Shown here: piece by piece, positions 24,016 through 25,448 of the stretch
Layout: the number at the start of each line of letters is the position of its first letter
Numbering within the stretch: the first letter of the stretch is position 1
From: Xanthobacteraceae bacterium
Lineage (GTDB): Bacteria; Pseudomonadota; Alphaproteobacteria; Rhizobiales; Xanthobacteraceae
Reading direction: 5' to 3'
Assembly: GCA_030037185.1 (NCBI GenBank)
Contig: JASHRR010000284.1
Location: 1 to 25,448 of the forward strand
DNA length: 25,448 bases
Program-made: the position numbers and the translations under genes
The notes under the pieces: generated by a model
Seen by the model: the letters and a program-made list of their open reading frames with translations, nothing else
What the model was told of the DNA's origin: nothing
Databases searched by the model: none

Positions 24016-24525
24016 CCGAGGTCTTTTTGGTCTCAAGGGTGGGCCGCGTTCGCTCCGGTCAATGGTCGCGCAGGATCGTGTCGATCTTCTCGAGCTTCGA
24101 TCGTCGCACCTTCAAAGCCCCCGGCCCCTGAAGAGAAGACAAGCGGTGCAAGGTGCTGCCCTTGCAATTGAGAAGGATGCCGCATGCCGTTGACCGGCGT
24201 TGGCGTGCCAACTGAGGGAATCACCGGCTTGTTCGGTAATCCCGGCGTGCAGCCTCGACCGGGCAGTCGAGGACCTTCCCGAGCTGAGTAACAGATCCGC
24301 CTGCGTCGTGGCCCGCCACGGCTTACATGGCGCACGGCCGCACCACGGGCGCACGCGATGGAACACCACCCTCCGCCACCGAAAACGGGAACAAACGACC
24401 TCATTCTCGCGTTGGCGGCGTGAGGACGCGCACGGTATTACTGGCGGCAGTTCTTAAACCTTTAAGCGAGATCCAGGAGGAGCGACGACGCGCGCAGCGC
24501 GAACGCGCGCCCTGGAGATGGCGGC
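24016..24525. other. 510 bp stretch without a supported gene
   Basis: No intact gene is visible. A hairpin CCTCGAC/GTCGAGG lies at 24253-24272 (six-base loop, no T-run). A plus-strand frame from ATG 24184 contains EGITGLFGNPG (24214-24246), which recalls the start of thiamine-diphosphate enzymes but stops after 36 codons. On the minus strand a short frame ending at 24059 reads RRSKLEKIDTILRDH and may be the tail of a lost gene. A small A/T-rich palindrome, CTTAAA/TTTAAG, at 24453-24466 is the only promoter-like spot before the glycosyltransferase gene. Confidence 0.45.
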
Positions 24526-25448
24526 ATGAGGCGCATCAGTGGGCCGCGCGTCCTGATGACGACGGACGCGGTCGGCGGAGTGTGGGTTTACGCTTCCACG
24601 CTGGCGGCGGCGCTGGCCCGGCGCGGCGCGGCGATCCAGCTGCTGACGCTTGGCCCGCCGCCGCGTGCCGACCAGCTTGCGCCACTGCGCGGCCTGCGCA
24701 ACGTGCAGGTCGAGTGCACGGACCTTGCCTTGGAATGGATGGATCCGGGCGGTGCTGATTTGGAGCGCGCGTGCGATTGTCTGTCCTCGATCGCGCGGCG
24801 CTTCTCGCCGGATCTCATTCACGTCAATGGCTATCGTGAAGCGCTGGCTGACTGGCGTGCACCGATCGTGCTCGCTGCTCATTCCTGCGTCTGGTCCTGG
24901 TGGCAGGCCTGTCGGGGCGGTCAGCCGGCCGAGGCACAGTGGCACAATTACCGTGCCAACGTTGCCGCGGGGCTTGCCGCCGCCGACCTCTGGCTGGCGC
25001 CGACCGCCGCCTTTCGCGACCGCATTCACGCCCTCTATGCGCCGCCGCGCCGCGGCCGGGTCATTCACAACGGCACCGACGTAAAGTCTTCGTGCCAACC
25101 CAAGGAGAGCTTTGTGCTCGCCGCCGGACGGCTGTGGGACGAAGCCAAGAATGGGCGCGCGGTCGTTGCCGCCGCCGGCGTGATCGGATGGCCGGTCCGG
25201 CTGGTCGGGCCCGCGTTCGAGCGCGACGGCCCGCCAGCCAATGTGGAATGCCTTGGCGAGCTGCCGAGACCTGATTTGGTGAGCCTGATGGCGCGGGCGG
25301 CAATCTTTGCTGCGCCGGCGCGCTATGAGCCGTTCGGGCTCTGCGTTCTGGAAGCAGCGGCGTCAGGCTGCGCATTGGTGCTCGCTGATATCGCAAGCTT
25401 CCGCGAGCTGTGGGGTGGTGCTGCGTTGTTCGTCGATCCAAGCGACAC
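24526..25448 (+). CDS. GT4-family glycosyltransferase (3' end beyond window)
   Basis: At least 307 residues of a GT-B glycosyltransferase, cut by the window edge. The N-lobe begins RVLMTTDAVGGVWVYASTLA with the glycine-rich loop. DLIHVNGYREALADW and VLAAHSCVWSWWQACRGG mark the acceptor-side pocket. The C-lobe begins RGRVIHNGTDV and FVLAAGRLWDEAKNGRAVVA. The donor EX7E motif is YEPFGLCVLEAAASGCALVL, and SFRELWGGAALFVDPSD ends the visible part. The ATG at 24526 has GGAG eight bases upstream; an ATG at 24518 stops after two more codons. The pattern resembles glycosyltransferases of small-sugar conjugates in the same kind of locus as the central cluster, so it may belong to it despite the intervening LysM gene. 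Confidence 0.85.
   Translation, partial: MRRISGPRVLMTTDAVGGVWVYASTLAAALARRGAAIQLLTLGPPPRADQLAPLRGLRNVQVECTDLALEWMDPGGADLERACDCLSSIARRFSPDLIHVNGYREALADWRAPIVLAAHSCVWSWWQACRGGQPAEAQWHNYRANVAAGLAAADLWLAPTAAFRDRIHALYAPPRRGRVIHNGTDVKSSCQPKESFVLAAGRLWDEAKNGRAVVAAAGVIGWPVRLVGPAFERDGPPANVECLGELPRPDLVSLMARAAIFAAPARYEPFGLCVLEAAASGCALVLADIASFRELWGGAALFVDPSD

Noticed and set aside
24253..24272. Rho-independent terminator for the LysM gene
   Set aside because: The 7 bp hairpin has no T-run and lies about 240 bases past the stop; kept only as a hairpin.

Overview
The window is GC-rich DNA with strong third-position G/C bias, mostly tightly overlapping genes (repeated ATGA/GTGA stop-start overlaps), and gene families such as DUF6496, DUF4142, AtzG/AtzE-type amidase, an alphaproteobacterial-type DeoB and TPR-type GT9 relatives. 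Together these suggest an alphaproteobacterium of the Hyphomicrobiales, probably Bradyrhizobium-like. That is an inference from recognised protein styles, not a database result.

Left part (1-7004, all minus strand): a catabolic gene set. A hydantoinase/oxoprolinase A subunit (TTG start at 6920), its B subunit and a 3-hydroxyisobutyrate-dehydrogenase-like oxidoreductase are translationally coupled. After a 0.7 kb gap with two palindromes come an AtzG-like small subunit, an AtzE-family amidase and the first codons of another gene running off the edge. The set looks suited to opening and hydrolysing a cyclic amide or ureide and oxidising a hydroxy acid; the substrate is unknown.

Middle-left (7005-9090): two small stress/envelope-style genes (basic DUF6496 protein; secreted DUF4142 protein), a coding-like fragment, and a previously hidden relic of an IS200/IS605-type element. 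The relic is the zinc-finger tail of TnpB followed by the two hairpins of an omega-RNA-like right end. It lies tail-to-tail against the next operon and supplies the last codons and stop of a methyltransferase gene.

Centre (9076-20933): a divergent biosynthetic locus. Minus strand: PIG-L/LmbE deacetylase, GT4 glycosyltransferase, CelD-like GNAT acetyltransferase, SAM methyltransferase. Plus strand: GT9-like glycosyltransferase, inositol-3-phosphate synthase of the actinobacterial type, histidine phosphatase, CgeB-like glycosyltransferase, sugar nucleotidyltransferase, SAM methyltransferase, a clan-A glycoside-hydrolase-like protein that appears circularly permuted, and a phosphopentomutase. 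The combination Ino1 + GT4 + PIG-L deacetylase + acetyltransferase recalls mycothiol-type logic, but no cysteine ligase is present; an inositol-containing glycoconjugate is the best guess.

Right part (20934-25448): an A/T-richer leader with a palindrome precedes an unusual 870-residue protein. It has an N-terminal array of 11-residue repeats with a tryptophan in every repeat, a long unrecognised beta-rich middle, then SH3b and LysM domains. A 0.5 kb stretch without a clear gene follows, then the start of another GT4 glycosyltransferase cut by the window edge.
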